Source: Paenibacillus oceani
Lineage (GTDB): Bacteria > Bacillota > Bacilli > Paenibacillales > NBRC-103111
Length of the DNA stretch: 41,940 bases
Assembly: GCF_014705615.1 (NCBI RefSeq)
Contig: NZ_JACXJA010000065.1
Span: 1 to 41,940, forward strand
Reading direction: 5' to 3'
Positions 7,568 to 16,329 of this stretch are shown here, piece after piece. The position numbers were made by a program, and so were the translations under genes. The notes below the pieces were generated by a model that worked only from the letters and a program-made list of their open reading frames with translations, ran no database searches and was not told the origin of the DNA. How positions within the stretch are numbered: position 1 is the first letter of the stretch; each line of letters begins with the position of its first letter.

Positions 7568-10384
7568 TCAGCGGGATACGCTCGCCGGGCGAATGCCGAC
7601 CGTTACGATTTCGCAGCCGCCTGCCGTCAGCTCCGCTCCGTTCTCTGCGGCCAGCTCGGCACCGGCATCCTCCAAAATTCCGCTCCGGTAAGCCGATTCG
7701 GCGCCGATCACCGCGTTCATCCGGAACGAAAGCTCCGTGCCGCGCTTGCCCATGTTGTACCATCTCGCCATCCAGTCGCCCGTCTGCTCGTTAAGCTTCA
7801 GGCTCGAGAACGCCATGCCCGCTCCGCTCCATTGCAGGAACGATAAAGACGCCGGCAGCAGATGGCGATCCGCAAGTTCCCGTCCAGCCTCAGTCATGTC
7901 CGGCCGGATCTGGATCGTTTGCCACGGAATCTGGTATTTGTAGGCTTCCGCGTAAGCGGAGAACGCCGGCTCTTCCCCGCCGCCGTCATGCGGAATGACA
8001 TACAGTTCCGCGGTGCAAGGCCGCAGACATTGTGCCTCGGGCGTCAGGAAGACGCCCCAGTCGCCCAATTCGGCAACGGAGCGGACGAGCGTAACGGCAA
8101 TCGTCGACCGGCCGTCACGCACAAGCTCGTACTCCTGCAGGCCGCGGTTCGCCACGGTCAGTCCGCTCGTCTCGTCATGCACACTCGCAAAGGCGTGCTG
8201 GTGCTGGCAGTTGCTCGGGTTTTTCCACTCCGCCGAAGGTTCGTTGTCCCGTCTCGCCACCTCGAAGATCGAATCAGCATAATGAACGCTCGAGCGCGAA
8301 TCCGTCGGAAACAGCATCCGCAGACGGTGATCCTTCGCCTTGTTGTCGAAGGACGACAACAGACGGACGCCTTTGCCGTTTGCTTCCAGCTCGACGATTA
8401 GCCGCAGCTCCATCGGCACCGTCGCCGACGAACGGCAAGCCTTCCGGCTCGTGAAAGGGACCATGCCGGCGATTTCCGCTTCCAGCCGCTCGTCCGCCGA
8501 AGCGGGCAGCTTGATGCGATGAACGATTTCGATAGCGGCGCGGTAGCCTGTGTCCTCCGTCAGGCGGATGTCGGCGGCGCATCCTTCGGTCGTCCATACG
8601 GAGCCGTCGGCGGATTGCTTGTAAATGTATTCGTTGCCGATATCCCCCGTATCTTCATAAACGCCGAGCCCCGCATAGATCCGCCCTGTTCTTTTTTCAG
8701 TCACAGTCAGCGAGCCGTCGCCTTCGATCTCTACTTTCAAATACCGGTTCTCCAGCGTCCGTTCTCCGGCCGTTACCTTTTCTCCGGCGACTGCCTCAGC
8801 AGCCGCAGCCGTATGTGCTGCTTGTCCCGTTACCCACGCATAAGTCCGGTACCCAAGCGCCGGCACCGCTCCGCTATGGAACGTCAGGCGGATGCGGCGG
8901 CCCATGTACGGCTGGCGGAACTTGTCGTCCGGCAAGTCGTACCCGAACTGGACGCCGAGGTCATCCAGCGTATGGAGTACAGGCCGGCCGTTCTCGTCCA
9001 CGAGCAACCCTGTCGGCAGCGGTAGCGCGCCAAGCTCCCGGGCGAGCCGGTCTGGTGCGCCTTCGCTGAAATAGCTGTGTCCGACCGTCAGTTCGACCGA
9101 AACCGTTCCTTTGCGCTCCCAGCCGGACGTGTTGAATACGGTGAACGGAAACGCACTTTCGCCTGCCGCTCCGTCCCCGGCAAATGCCGACGTATCGATA
9201 TGGCCAGTTATCGTCTGCAAGCTTTCAGCGATTACGTTCTCCGCCACCTGTCCGCTTTTCTCGAAGCGGGTCACCATCTCCCGGTGCACTTCGTCGACGC
9301 TGCAGCCGCATATGCTGTCGTGCGGATGGTTTTGCATCAGCGTCTTCCAGCCGTATTCCAGCCAATGCGAAGGATAAGGATGGCCGAGAGAAGCTGCGAA
9401 CACGGCGAGCGGCTCCGCCGCTTTCTCCAGCAACGTCTGCACCTTATGGTTCATCTGCTTCAGATACACTCTCGCAGACGCCGTATTCACCAGCGTATAC
9501 CAGCCTTCGGTCCGCTGGCTGCGCAGTTCTCCCTCGATCACGGACAGACGCTCCGGCATGGTCGCTTTCACCGCTTGCACATACTCCTCGAAGCTGGAAT
9601 GGACGAACCGGGTATCCGGATACAGACGCTCCGCCGTCCGGATCGCTTCCGTCAAATCGGTCTGTAGCGGCTGGTGATCGCAGCCGTTCATAAACAGCAG
9701 GTGCGGCGTGGAAGCGAACTTCTCCGCTTTGTCCAGCCTGGAATCCCAGTAAGCTTTCGCCTGTTCCGGATCGACAGGCACTTCCATGCCGTTGCAATAC
9801 CAGTTGGCGAACAAAATGCCGAGCACCGACGAGCCGTCCGGAGACTTCCACATCATCTCGGAATACGGCGACTCGTACTCGCCCGCATCCCCTACCGAGT
9901 TATTGAAGCCGGTCGGCGTTACACCGCGGCCGAACACGGCCGTATCGATGCCCGCCTGCAGGAGCAGCTGGGGCGCTTGCCCCATATTGCCGAACGAATC
10001 CGGGAAATAGCCGATTTTGCACACAACTTCCTCTCCGTACTTGGCGGCGTCGCGATGGCCGTATTGCAGGTTGCGCACGTTGGCTTCGCTGCTCGTCAGA
10101 AATTCGTCCTGGAGCACGTACCAGGGGCCGATAATCAGACGTCCTTCGCGGATATGGCGGGCCAGCCGTTCTTGCTGTTCCGGGCGAATTGCCAAGTAAT
10201 CGTCCAAGATGATCGTTTGCCCGTCCAGATGAAAGCTGCGGAACGACGGATCGGACTCGATCGTATCGAGCAGCGTATCCATCAGTTTAACCAGCAAATG
10301 ACGGTGCGTCTCGAACGGCAAATACCATTCGCGGTCCCAATGCGAATGCGAAATAATGTGGGCAGTTTTCTTGCTGCTATCCAT
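7568..10384 (-). CDS. GH38 alpha-mannosidase
   Basis: A 938-residue retaining alpha-mannosidase. HIISHSHWDREWYLPFE (residues 9-25) supplies zinc ligands His15 and Asp17. GYFPDSFGNMGQAPQL holds the likely nucleophile Asp129. HPHDSICGCSVDEVH carries the later zinc-ligand histidine. The C-terminal half is the beta-sandwich region of the family. No signal peptide is present, so it is expected to act in the cytoplasm on imported mannosides. An open frame extends 21 codons upstream, but an AAGGAGGA site 6-7 bases before the ATG at 10384 decides the start. It is separated from the upstream sulfatase by a terminator-like hairpin. Linkage preference cannot be read from sequence. Confidence 0.93.
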   Translation of the reverse strand: MDSSKKTAHIISHSHWDREWYLPFETHRHLLVKLMDTLLDTIESDPSFRSFHLDGQTIILDDYLAIRPEQQERLARHIREGRLIIGPWYVLQDEFLTSSEANVRNLQYGHRDAAKYGEEVVCKIGYFPDSFGNMGQAPQLLLQAGIDTAVFGRGVTPTGFNNSVGDAGEYESPYSEMMWKSPDGSSVLGILFANWYCNGMEVPVDPEQAKAYWDSRLDKAEKFASTPHLLFMNGCDHQPLQTDLTEAIRTAERLYPDTRFVHSSFEEYVQAVKATMPERLSVIEGELRSQRTEGWYTLVNTASARVYLKQMNHKVQTLLEKAAEPLAVFAASLGHPYPSHWLEYGWKTLMQNHPHDSICGCSVDEVHREMVTRFEKSGQVAENVIAESLQTITGHIDTSAFAGDGAAGESAFPFTVFNTSGWERKGTVSVELTVGHSYFSEGAPDRLARELGALPLPTGLLVDENGRPVLHTLDDLGVQFGYDLPDDKFRQPYMGRRIRLTFHSGAVPALGYRTYAWVTGQAAHTAAAAEAVAGEKVTAGERTLENRYLKVEIEGDGSLTVTEKRTGRIYAGLGVYEDTGDIGNEYIYKQSADGSVWTTEGCAADIRLTEDTGYRAAIEIVHRIKLPASADERLEAEIAGMVPFTSRKACRSSATVPMELRLIVELEANGKGVRLLSSFDNKAKDHRLRMLFPTDSRSSVHYADSIFEVARRDNEPSAEWKNPSNCQHQHAFASVHDETSGLTVANRGLQEYELVRDGRSTIAVTLVRSVAELGDWGVFLTPEAQCLRPCTAELYVIPHDGGGEEPAFSAYAEAYKYQIPWQTIQIRPDMTEAGRELADRHLLPASLSFLQWSGAGMAFSSLKLNEQTGDWMARWYNMGKRGTELSFRMNAVIGAESAYRSGILEDAGAELAAENGAELTAGGCEIVTVGIRPASVSR

Positions 10385-10401
10385 TCCGATTCCTCCTTGT
10401 G

Positions 10402-10436
10402 AAAGAGAAAAGAGAGGCGAGCCCCTCTCTTCTCCG
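10402..10436 (-). terminator. Terminator-like hairpin inside the glycan operon
   Basis: On the minus strand AGAAGAGAGG pairs with CCTCTCTTTTCT around a GGCTCG loop and is followed by CTTTC. It lies between the sulfatase stop at 10490 and the GH38 start at 10384. A short stem with a pyrimidine-rich tail could attenuate or stabilise the operon transcript. It is not a strong terminator. Confidence 0.4.
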
Positions 10437-10489
10437 ACCTTCTTCATGTAAGTCGCCTCAGCGAGGGAGGCGAATCTGCCAATTCTCCG

Positions 10490-11785
10490 TTACTCGGCGG
10501 GAACGAGTCCCGCGTACCAATCGCGCACATCCTTCTCCAGACGCGACGCCAGTTCGGGATATTCGTCCTTCCGATTGACGCGTTCGCCAGGGTCCGCTTC
10601 CAGATCGGACAAATGAACCGCGTCGGGCTGCGTCCGGTCGAAGTCCAGCTTGCCGCCGAGCACCAGCTTCCATTTGCCCTCGCGGACCGCGAGCTGGCTG
10701 CCGTATTCCCAGAACAGCTGGCGGTGCGGCGTAGCCGCCTCCTCGGTCACCATCGCCACGACGCTGCTGCCGTCGATCTCTCCGGCCGCCGGAGCCGCAA
10801 GCCCGGCGAATTCGAGTACGGTCGGCACGAAGTCGGCCATCATCCCGGCTTCTTCGCATACTTGCCCGGCCGGTATCCGGTCCGGATAGACGAGGATGGC
10901 CGGCTCGCGAATGCCGCCGTCGAAAAGGCTCGCCTTATGCCCCCGGAAGATGCCGGCGCTGCCGCCGTAATAGACGTCTTCCGTGCCGTCCAGATAGTTG
11001 CGCGCCTCCGAAGACGGACCGTTGTCGCTCGAGAAAAAGACGATCGTGTTCTCGTATACCCCGGCCCGCTTCAACGCGGCTACGATGTCGCCGACCCCGT
11101 CGTCCACCGCCGAGATCATCGCCGCCATCAATTGACGGTCGCGCGGCAGATGACTGTAACGATGCATATATTTGTCCGGCGCATGCATTGGGTAGTGCGG
11201 AGCGTTATAAGCCGCGTACAGGAAAAATGGCTGCTCGCGGTTGCGCTCGATAAATTCGACCGATTTGTCGGTAATGAGATGCGTCATATATTCGCCGTCG
11301 TGCCATACTTCCTCGCGATTGCTCCACAGGTCGTGCACCGGATTCACATGCGGCACGCCCCAATAAAAGATATGCGAGTAGTAGTCGATACAGCCGGCAT
11401 GAAAGCCGAAATATTCGTCGAAGCCGCGAGCGTTTGGCTTGGCGCCTTCCGCGGAGCCGAGATGCCACTTGCCGTGCAGCGCCGTCCGGTAACCGGCCGG
11501 CTTCAGTCTCTCGGCGAGCGTTTTCGCCCCCGGCTTCAGTCCTCCGGTTCCCCGCTTGCCGCCCAGAATATGGCTGACTCCGGCTTTTGCCGGATACAGT
11601 CCGGTCAACAAAGCCGCGCGGGACGGCGAGCAGACGGGCGAATTGGAGTACCAGTCGGTGAAACGCACCCCATCCGCCGCCAGCGCGTCCAGATGAGGGG
11701 TACGGATCGCATCGGACCCGTAACACCCCAAATCGCCGTACCCCAAATCGTCGCAGTAAAAAACTACGATATTCGGCTTTGACAT
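10490..11785 (-). CDS. S1-family sulfatase (second)
   Basis: A 431-residue type I sulfatase. SKPNIVVFYCDDLGYGD holds the N-terminal metal-binding aspartates (Asp12, Asp13). CSPSRAALLTG (Cys52-x-Pro-x-Arg) is the formylglycine signature, and FFSSDNGPSSEA gives a further metal site. No signal peptide is visible. It is only distantly similar to the other sulfatase in this operon (431 versus 506 residues, different flanking sequence), so the two probably attack different sulfate positions. The frame is open from a GTG three codons earlier, but AAAGGTG is correctly spaced for the ATG at 11785. It follows the solute-binding protein gene by about 20 bases, so it belongs to the transporter operon. 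Confidence 0.9.
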   Translation of the reverse strand: MSKPNIVVFYCDDLGYGDLGCYGSDAIRTPHLDALAADGVRFTDWYSNSPVCSPSRAALLTGLYPAKAGVSHILGGKRGTGGLKPGAKTLAERLKPAGYRTALHGKWHLGSAEGAKPNARGFDEYFGFHAGCIDYYSHIFYWGVPHVNPVHDLWSNREEVWHDGEYMTHLITDKSVEFIERNREQPFFLYAAYNAPHYPMHAPDKYMHRYSHLPRDRQLMAAMISAVDDGVGDIVAALKRAGVYENTIVFFSSDNGPSSEARNYLDGTEDVYYGGSAGIFRGHKASLFDGGIREPAILVYPDRIPAGQVCEEAGMMADFVPTVLEFAGLAAPAAGEIDGSSVVAMVTEEAATPHRQLFWEYGSQLAVREGKWKLVLGGKLDFDRTQPDAVHLSDLEADPGERVNRKDEYPELASRLEKDVRDWYAGLVPAE

Positions 11786-11806
11786 AGCGATCACACCTTT
11801 ACAGCA

Positions 11807-13396
11807 TTATTTGTTTTTATTCCAGCGGTCGTAAGCGTCTTGATAAATTTTCAGCATTTCGTCGAGACCCATCTTTTTGATCGTATTCACGTAGTCGTCC
11901 CATTTCGTGAACGGCTCCTGGCCAACGATGAATTTCGCTTCCATCTGCTCTACGTACGTCTTGATGTCGGTTTTGACGACGTTCAACCGTTTTTGTTCTT
12001 CGCTGCTGAAGTACACGTCCGGATATTCTCGTTTCGCATACGGATTCAGCTTTTCGTCGACCATCTTGTTGTAATCCAGACCTTTGCCGTTGTCGCGCTT
12101 CGAGTCGAACTCTCTCTCCTTGATCAGCGGAAGCTGGCCGCCTACGTCCGGCGTAAGCTTGGCGCGGTATTCCTCTGCGTTCACGCCTTCCGGAGAAACG
12201 AACGTCCATTTTGTTTTGGCGTCGTCCAGCCATTTGTAACTGTTGCCGAGGAAGCCGAGGCGGCTGCCTTCATCCGAATACAAGTAGTCGACCCAACGCA
12301 TCGTCGCTTCCGGATGTTTGTTATTGCTCGTAATCGCGAACGTACCGCGGCGAATGTTCGAGGCGCGCATCGTCAGCTTTTCACTGTTGAACTTGCTTGT
12401 AAGCGGAGCAAGCATCGGATGTTTGTAGTTGTCTTCCGGCTTGGCCACCTTCAGCACCAGATCGGGAGCTGATCCCACGAACGCGCCGACTTGATTCGAA
12501 TTGCCTTTGGCCGCCATTTGCTGGGACGTTTGCACGAACATTTCGTTATCCAGCAGCTTTTCGCTGAACAGTTTGTTCAAGTAGCTCAAATATTCCTTGT
12601 ACTCGTTCTGAACCGGGTTAAAGCGGACCTTGCCGTCCTTCACTTCCACTTCGCGGCCGAGCAGGCCGAATGCCGGAAGCAGGACACCTTCGAGGTTGTT
12701 CAGCTTAACGTTGGACATCGGAATTTCGTCGGCTTTGCCGTTTTTATTCGGGTCTCCGTTTTTGAATTGCTTCAGCAGCTCGTAAAAATCGTCCGTAGTC
12801 TCCGGAAGCTTCGTAATGCCGAGGCTCTCCATCCAGTCGCCGTTCAGCCAGAGCCGGTTCGGGACGAACGCCCGCGGCTGGTCGATAATAAGCGGCAGCG
12901 CGTAAATGTGACCGTCCATCGTCGTGATCGACTTTTTAATATCCGGATTGGCTTCCATCCGCTTCTTCAGGTTAGGCGCGTATTTCTCGATCAGCTCTTC
13001 GAGCGGGATCAGATACCCTTGGCTGCCGTAAGTAACTTCATCGTCCGGAGTAAGCAGCGAATTGAAAAAGACGTCAGGCAGCTGGCGGCTCGCGAAAGCG
13101 AGGTTTTTCGCCTCCTGGTAATTCGCCTGCGGCGGAGTGTTGAACTCGAAATGAATGTTCGTCATTTTCTCCATTTCCTTGAACAACACCATTTCGTTCC
13201 AAGGTCCGTGGATAGCCGCTTTCGATCCCATCATGTTCAGCGTTATTTTCTCGTTAACGACCGGGTACCCTTCGGCATTGAAATTTTTCGCCTGCCCGTT
13301 TTCCGCTTTCGGCTCCTCGGTTTTTCCGCTGCAGCCAGCCAGCAGCACGGCGCCTCCCACAGTCGTAACCATAATTGTCTTCAACCATTTTTTCAT
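11807..13396 (-). CDS. Carbohydrate ABC transporter solute-binding lipoprotein (LipO/YtcQ type)
   Basis: A 529-residue extracellular sugar-binding protein. A positively charged N terminus and hydrophobic stretch end in the lipobox LLAGC, giving lipid-modified Cys22. A Lys/Glu-rich linker follows, then a family 1 binding fold with the DPNKNGKADEIP calcium-loop-like motif common in this Paenibacillus/Bacillus group. It lies just downstream of its two permeases, an arrangement common for CUT1 systems that rely on a shared ATPase encoded elsewhere. No ATPase gene is in this cluster. The ligand is presumably the oligosaccharide handled by the downstream mannosidases and sulfatases. The start ATG has an AAGGGG site. 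Confidence 0.92.
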   Translation of the reverse strand: MKKWLKTIMVTTVGGAVLLAGCSGKTEEPKAENGQAKNFNAEGYPVVNEKITLNMMGSKAAIHGPWNEMVLFKEMEKMTNIHFEFNTPPQANYQEAKNLAFASRQLPDVFFNSLLTPDDEVTYGSQGYLIPLEELIEKYAPNLKKRMEANPDIKKSITTMDGHIYALPLIIDQPRAFVPNRLWLNGDWMESLGITKLPETTDDFYELLKQFKNGDPNKNGKADEIPMSNVKLNNLEGVLLPAFGLLGREVEVKDGKVRFNPVQNEYKEYLSYLNKLFSEKLLDNEMFVQTSQQMAAKGNSNQVGAFVGSAPDLVLKVAKPEDNYKHPMLAPLTSKFNSEKLTMRASNIRRGTFAITSNNKHPEATMRWVDYLYSDEGSRLGFLGNSYKWLDDAKTKWTFVSPEGVNAEEYRAKLTPDVGGQLPLIKEREFDSKRDNGKGLDYNKMVDEKLNPYAKREYPDVYFSSEEQKRLNVVKTDIKTYVEQMEAKFIVGQEPFTKWDDYVNTIKKMGLDEMLKIYQDAYDRWNKNK

Positions 13397-13479
13397 CTTG
13401 CTTAACCCCTTCCCATATCGGTATCTATATGAAGAACGGCTTGTCGCCGTTGTTCACGAACTTAGACGGCGGCTGCGGC

Positions 13480-14373
13480 TCAGCCTTTGACCGAACCGAT
13501 CAGCACGCCTTTCATGAAGAAGCGCTGCATGAACGGATAGACGATAATGATCGGCAAACTCGATACGATCATGACGGCGTATTTGATAATGTCCGCGATC
13601 CGTGCCTGCTTCGCCATCGCTTCCATGTCGTCGCCCGTCATCAGCATCGCGTCGCTCATCTGATTCTGCACGAGAATTTCCCGCAGGATCAGTTGAAGCG
13701 GGTACAAGCTGCGATCCTTCAAATAAATGATCGCGCTGAAGTAACTGTTCCAGTGCGCCACCCCGTAATACAGCGCCATGACGGCGATGATCGGAGCGGA
13801 CAAGGGAAGCACGATCTTAATGAACAGCATCGTATTGGAGCAGCCGTCGATTTCCGCCGACTCCTGAAGCTCCCGCGGAATATTCATCTGGAAAAACGTG
13901 CGGCAGATGATCAGATTGTACACGGCCACCGTATTCGGAATGACGAGCGCCCATACCGTATTGAGCATGCCCAGTTCGCTGACCAGCAAGAAGGTCGGCA
14001 CGAGTCCGCCGCCGAAAAACATCGTAAACACGATCAGGCCCATCATCGGCCCGCGTCCCAGCAAATCTTTGCGGGATAACGCGTAGGCGGCGGGAACGGT
14101 AAACAACAGGTTGATGAACGTGCCGCCCAGCGTGTACAGCACCGTATTGCGATACCCCGACCAGATTTCCGGGTTCTGGAAGACGCGCTGGTAACCTTCG
14201 AACGTAATGCCTCGCGGGAACAGCCACATCTTCCCTTGATTGACGTAGACCGGATCGCTGATCGAAGCGCTGATGACATAGATGATCGGATACAATACGG
14301 CAATAAGCACTCCCAACAGAAACAATTTGTTAATGAAGTTGAACACACGGTCCGACCACGATTCTCTAATCAT
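13480..14373 (-). CDS. CUT1 sugar ABC transporter permease (YtcP/LplC type)
   Basis: A 297-residue inner membrane permease with six predicted membrane helices. The EAA loop near the C-terminal third reads ELQESAEIDGCSNTMLF, the contact for the ATPase. The C terminus FFMKGVLIGSVKG is characteristic of the YtcP/LplC group. The frame opens at a GTG three codons earlier, but that codon directly abuts the AAGGGAG site. The ATG at 14373 is better spaced. It follows the other permease gene by about 15 bases and precedes the binding-protein gene by 83 bases. Confidence 0.92.
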   Translation of the reverse strand: MIRESWSDRVFNFINKLFLLGVLIAVLYPIIYVISASISDPVYVNQGKMWLFPRGITFEGYQRVFQNPEIWSGYRNTVLYTLGGTFINLLFTVPAAYALSRKDLLGRGPMMGLIVFTMFFGGGLVPTFLLVSELGMLNTVWALVIPNTVAVYNLIICRTFFQMNIPRELQESAEIDGCSNTMLFIKIVLPLSAPIIAVMALYYGVAHWNSYFSAIIYLKDRSLYPLQLILREILVQNQMSDAMLMTGDDMEAMAKQARIADIIKYAVMIVSSLPIIIVYPFMQRFFMKGVLIGSVKG

Positions 14374-14388
14374 TATTACCACGCTCCC

Positions 14389-15345
14389 TTACCATAGGCT
14401 CGTTTCGTTTACCCGTCTGGCGATCCGGTTTACGGTAAGCAGCAGGATAAAGTTAATTACCGAGTTGAACAGGCCGATCGCAGCCGAGAAGCTGAACTGG
14501 CCTTGGACAAGTCCGCTCCGGTATACGTAAGTGGAGATGACGTCCGATGTTTGCAGATTTAACGGGTTTTGCAGCAAAAATACTTTCTCGAATCCGACGG
14601 ACATGAAGCTGCCGACATTCAAAATCAGCAGGATGACCATCGTCGGCACGATGCTGGGCAGATTGATATGCCAGACGCGCTGTATCCGGGTTGCTCCGTC
14701 CATCATCGCCGCTTCGTGCTGCTGCGGATCGACGCCGGCGAGCGCAGCCAAATAAATGATCGTCCCCCAGCCCATATTCTGCCACACGCCCGACATAACG
14801 AATACGGTCTTGAACCAGCCCGGCTCGGTCAGAAACGGGATCGGCTCACCGCCCAGCGCTTTGATCGCCAGATTGATAATACCGCTTCCCGGCGCGAGAA
14901 ACGCGATGATCATCCCGGCCATGACGACTACGGATATAAAGTGAGGTGCGTACGTGATCGTTTGCACCCATTTTTTGAACGCTCCGTTTTTCAGCTCGTT
15001 AATCGCCAAGGCCAGCAGGACCGGCACCGGAAAACCGACAATCAGCTCATACAGGCTGATCCCAATCGTATTTTTAATAAGGGTCCAAAAATAGTAAGAA
15101 TCGAAAAATCGCTTTAAATGTTCGAGCCCGACCCATGGGCTGTTCCATATGCCAAGACTTGGCGTGTAATCCCGAAATGCAATCTGCAGACCGTACATCG
15201 GGAAATAATGGAAGACGATAAAGTAAGCAATTGTCGGCAGTACGAATAGATACAGCTCCCAGTTTTTGCGAATCGACTTCCAACCGCTGTTTCGCCGCGA
15301 TGCGCGTTCGGCGCCTTGAGCGAGCGGCTCCGTTTTGACTGTCAT
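14389..15345 (-). CDS. CUT1 sugar ABC transporter permease (LplB/YteP type), first gene of glycan operon
   Basis: A 318-residue permease with a basic cytoplasmic N terminus, six membrane helices and the EAA motif QQHEAAMMDGATRIQRVW near residue 230. LplB-type proteins pair with LplC/YtcP permeases and a lipoprotein, as here. The ATG is preceded by a GAGGGGGAG site. It is the first gene of the minus-strand operon running to 1487. A cre-like sequence lies about 52 bases upstream of the start, which suggests carbon catabolite control. Confidence 0.92.
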   Translation of the reverse strand: MTVKTEPLAQGAERASRRNSGWKSIRKNWELYLFVLPTIAYFIVFHYFPMYGLQIAFRDYTPSLGIWNSPWVGLEHLKRFFDSYYFWTLIKNTIGISLYELIVGFPVPVLLALAINELKNGAFKKWVQTITYAPHFISVVVMAGMIIAFLAPGSGIINLAIKALGGEPIPFLTEPGWFKTVFVMSGVWQNMGWGTIIYLAALAGVDPQQHEAAMMDGATRIQRVWHINLPSIVPTMVILLILNVGSFMSVGFEKVFLLQNPLNLQTSDVISTYVYRSGLVQGQFSFSAAIGLFNSVINFILLLTVNRIARRVNETSLW

Positions 15346-15396
15346 GGATGTTTCTCCCCCTCCACTTTCGCGGTCTATGTTAGCAAGCTTATCCCG

Positions 15397-15410
15397 GGAG
15401 AGCGCTTTCG
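15397..15410 (-). promoter_or_regulatory. Putative cre (CcpA) site upstream of glycan operon
   Basis: The minus-strand 14-mer CGAAAGCGCTCTCC matches the cre consensus TGAAAGCGCTTTCA at 11 of 14 positions, including the AAAGCGCT core. It lies 52-65 bases before the first permease start, in the expected promoter region. CcpA repression when a preferred sugar is present would be typical for such an operon. No clear -35/-10 pair was identified. Confidence 0.5.
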
Positions 15411-15616
15411 TAAATTTGTTGTTCGTGCAGCCGACTTGTCCCCCATGACATCCGTTGCGGCAGTAGGGACTGCGGTGTATATATGTAAGTTTTGAGGCCG
15501 ATTGTCATTCGGAAAATTGTCGGAATCGGGCATATTCGGGGGCTTGTTGAGAGGTTCAGCCGTTACGGACAATGAGACATGTCCCGGACCGGAGCGTATC
15601 CGGTGAACAAAGTTCG

Positions 15617-15660
15617 ACAAAAAGCCGGCTCCCCGAAAACGAGATTCGGGAAACCGGCTG
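15617..15660 (-). terminator. Rho-independent terminator
   Basis: On the minus strand AGCCGGTTTCCCGAA pairs with TTCGGGGAGCCGGCT around a TCTCGTT loop and is followed by TTTTTG. It ends the transcript of the small membrane protein gene at 15771-16094 and insulates it from the glycan operon. The rest of 15346-15770 holds no gene that I can support. Confidence 0.8.
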
Positions 15661-15770
15661 CTTGAAGATAACGCGTTCCGGCGCCAAGTATGCCGCTTGC
15701 TGTATGGAACGGGAGCGAATAAAAAAAACCGCCAGCCGAAGCTAACGGGGACGTGTGATATATATAACTC

Positions 15771-16094
15771 TTACACTTTACGTTTTCGAATGAAGATGAA
15801 ACCGACATTTACAAGACTGCTCAATATAAAAGCTGCCGTGTAAAGAACCAAGAAGACGAGTATATTCAAAGGGTCGGTATACACCAAAAACGATACAATG
15901 GAAGCGATCACATATAACCCAAACCCTACAGCAAGCGACTGTACCATTAAAGCGGATTTCTTAAAAACCTTGCTTCTTCTTAGAATCGCAAAACATACAG
16001 GCACAATCAGCACGATTGCCAACAAACTCAAATTAATAAAACCTTCTAAATCGATGTGGACCCCCCCTAAATATGCAAACCCACTAAAATCCAT
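15771..16094 (-). CDS. Small three-helix membrane protein, unknown function
   Basis: I do not recognise this 107-residue protein. Three hydrophobic stretches (about 21-38, 48-72 and 75-101) predict membrane helices, and the C terminus is basic (FIRKRKV). A strong terminator follows on the same strand, which supports a real gene. The surrounding DNA is more AT-rich than its neighbours. The ATG at 16094 has no good ribosome binding site. A purine-rich AGGGGGGG at about 16064-16071 could serve a later start, so the N terminus is uncertain. It sits between the AraC sensor gene and the glycan operon, but nothing links it to either. Confidence 0.5.
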   Translation of the reverse strand: MDFSGFAYLGGVHIDLEGFINLSLLAIVLIVPVCFAILRRSKVFKKSALMVQSLAVGFGLYVIASIVSFLVYTDPLNILVFLVLYTAAFILSSLVNVGFIFIRKRKV

Positions 16095-16147
16095 GAAAAA
16101 CGGTCTTAACTATCATACAGCGGCAACAGATAACCTTAGTACCCTGT

Positions 16148-16161
16148 GCACTTATAAGTGC
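16148..16161. promoter_or_regulatory. Perfect 14-bp palindrome, possible operator
   Basis: GCACTTATAAGTGC is a perfect dyad in the gap between the AraC sensor gene and the small membrane protein gene, about 54 bases upstream of the latter's ATG. It could be an operator. Nothing else in 16095-16329 was recognised. Confidence 0.3.
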
Positions 16162-16329
16162 CCGGAATTACCTCCGCAAGATAGATTCGACACATTAATC
16201 CATTCCTTCGCCAATAGTGGATACTCATCGGATTAATTGTTGCGGAACACGGTCTGATTTGACTCCATACACGCCGACAGTCCCGTTATGTTGATGCAGG
16301 AACTGGAGGGTGACCCGCTCCGCCCCGGA

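Noticed and set aside
15375-15620. 81-residue minus-strand open frame in the glycan operon leader
   Set aside because: No family resemblance or binding site, and it runs across the terminator and promoter region.
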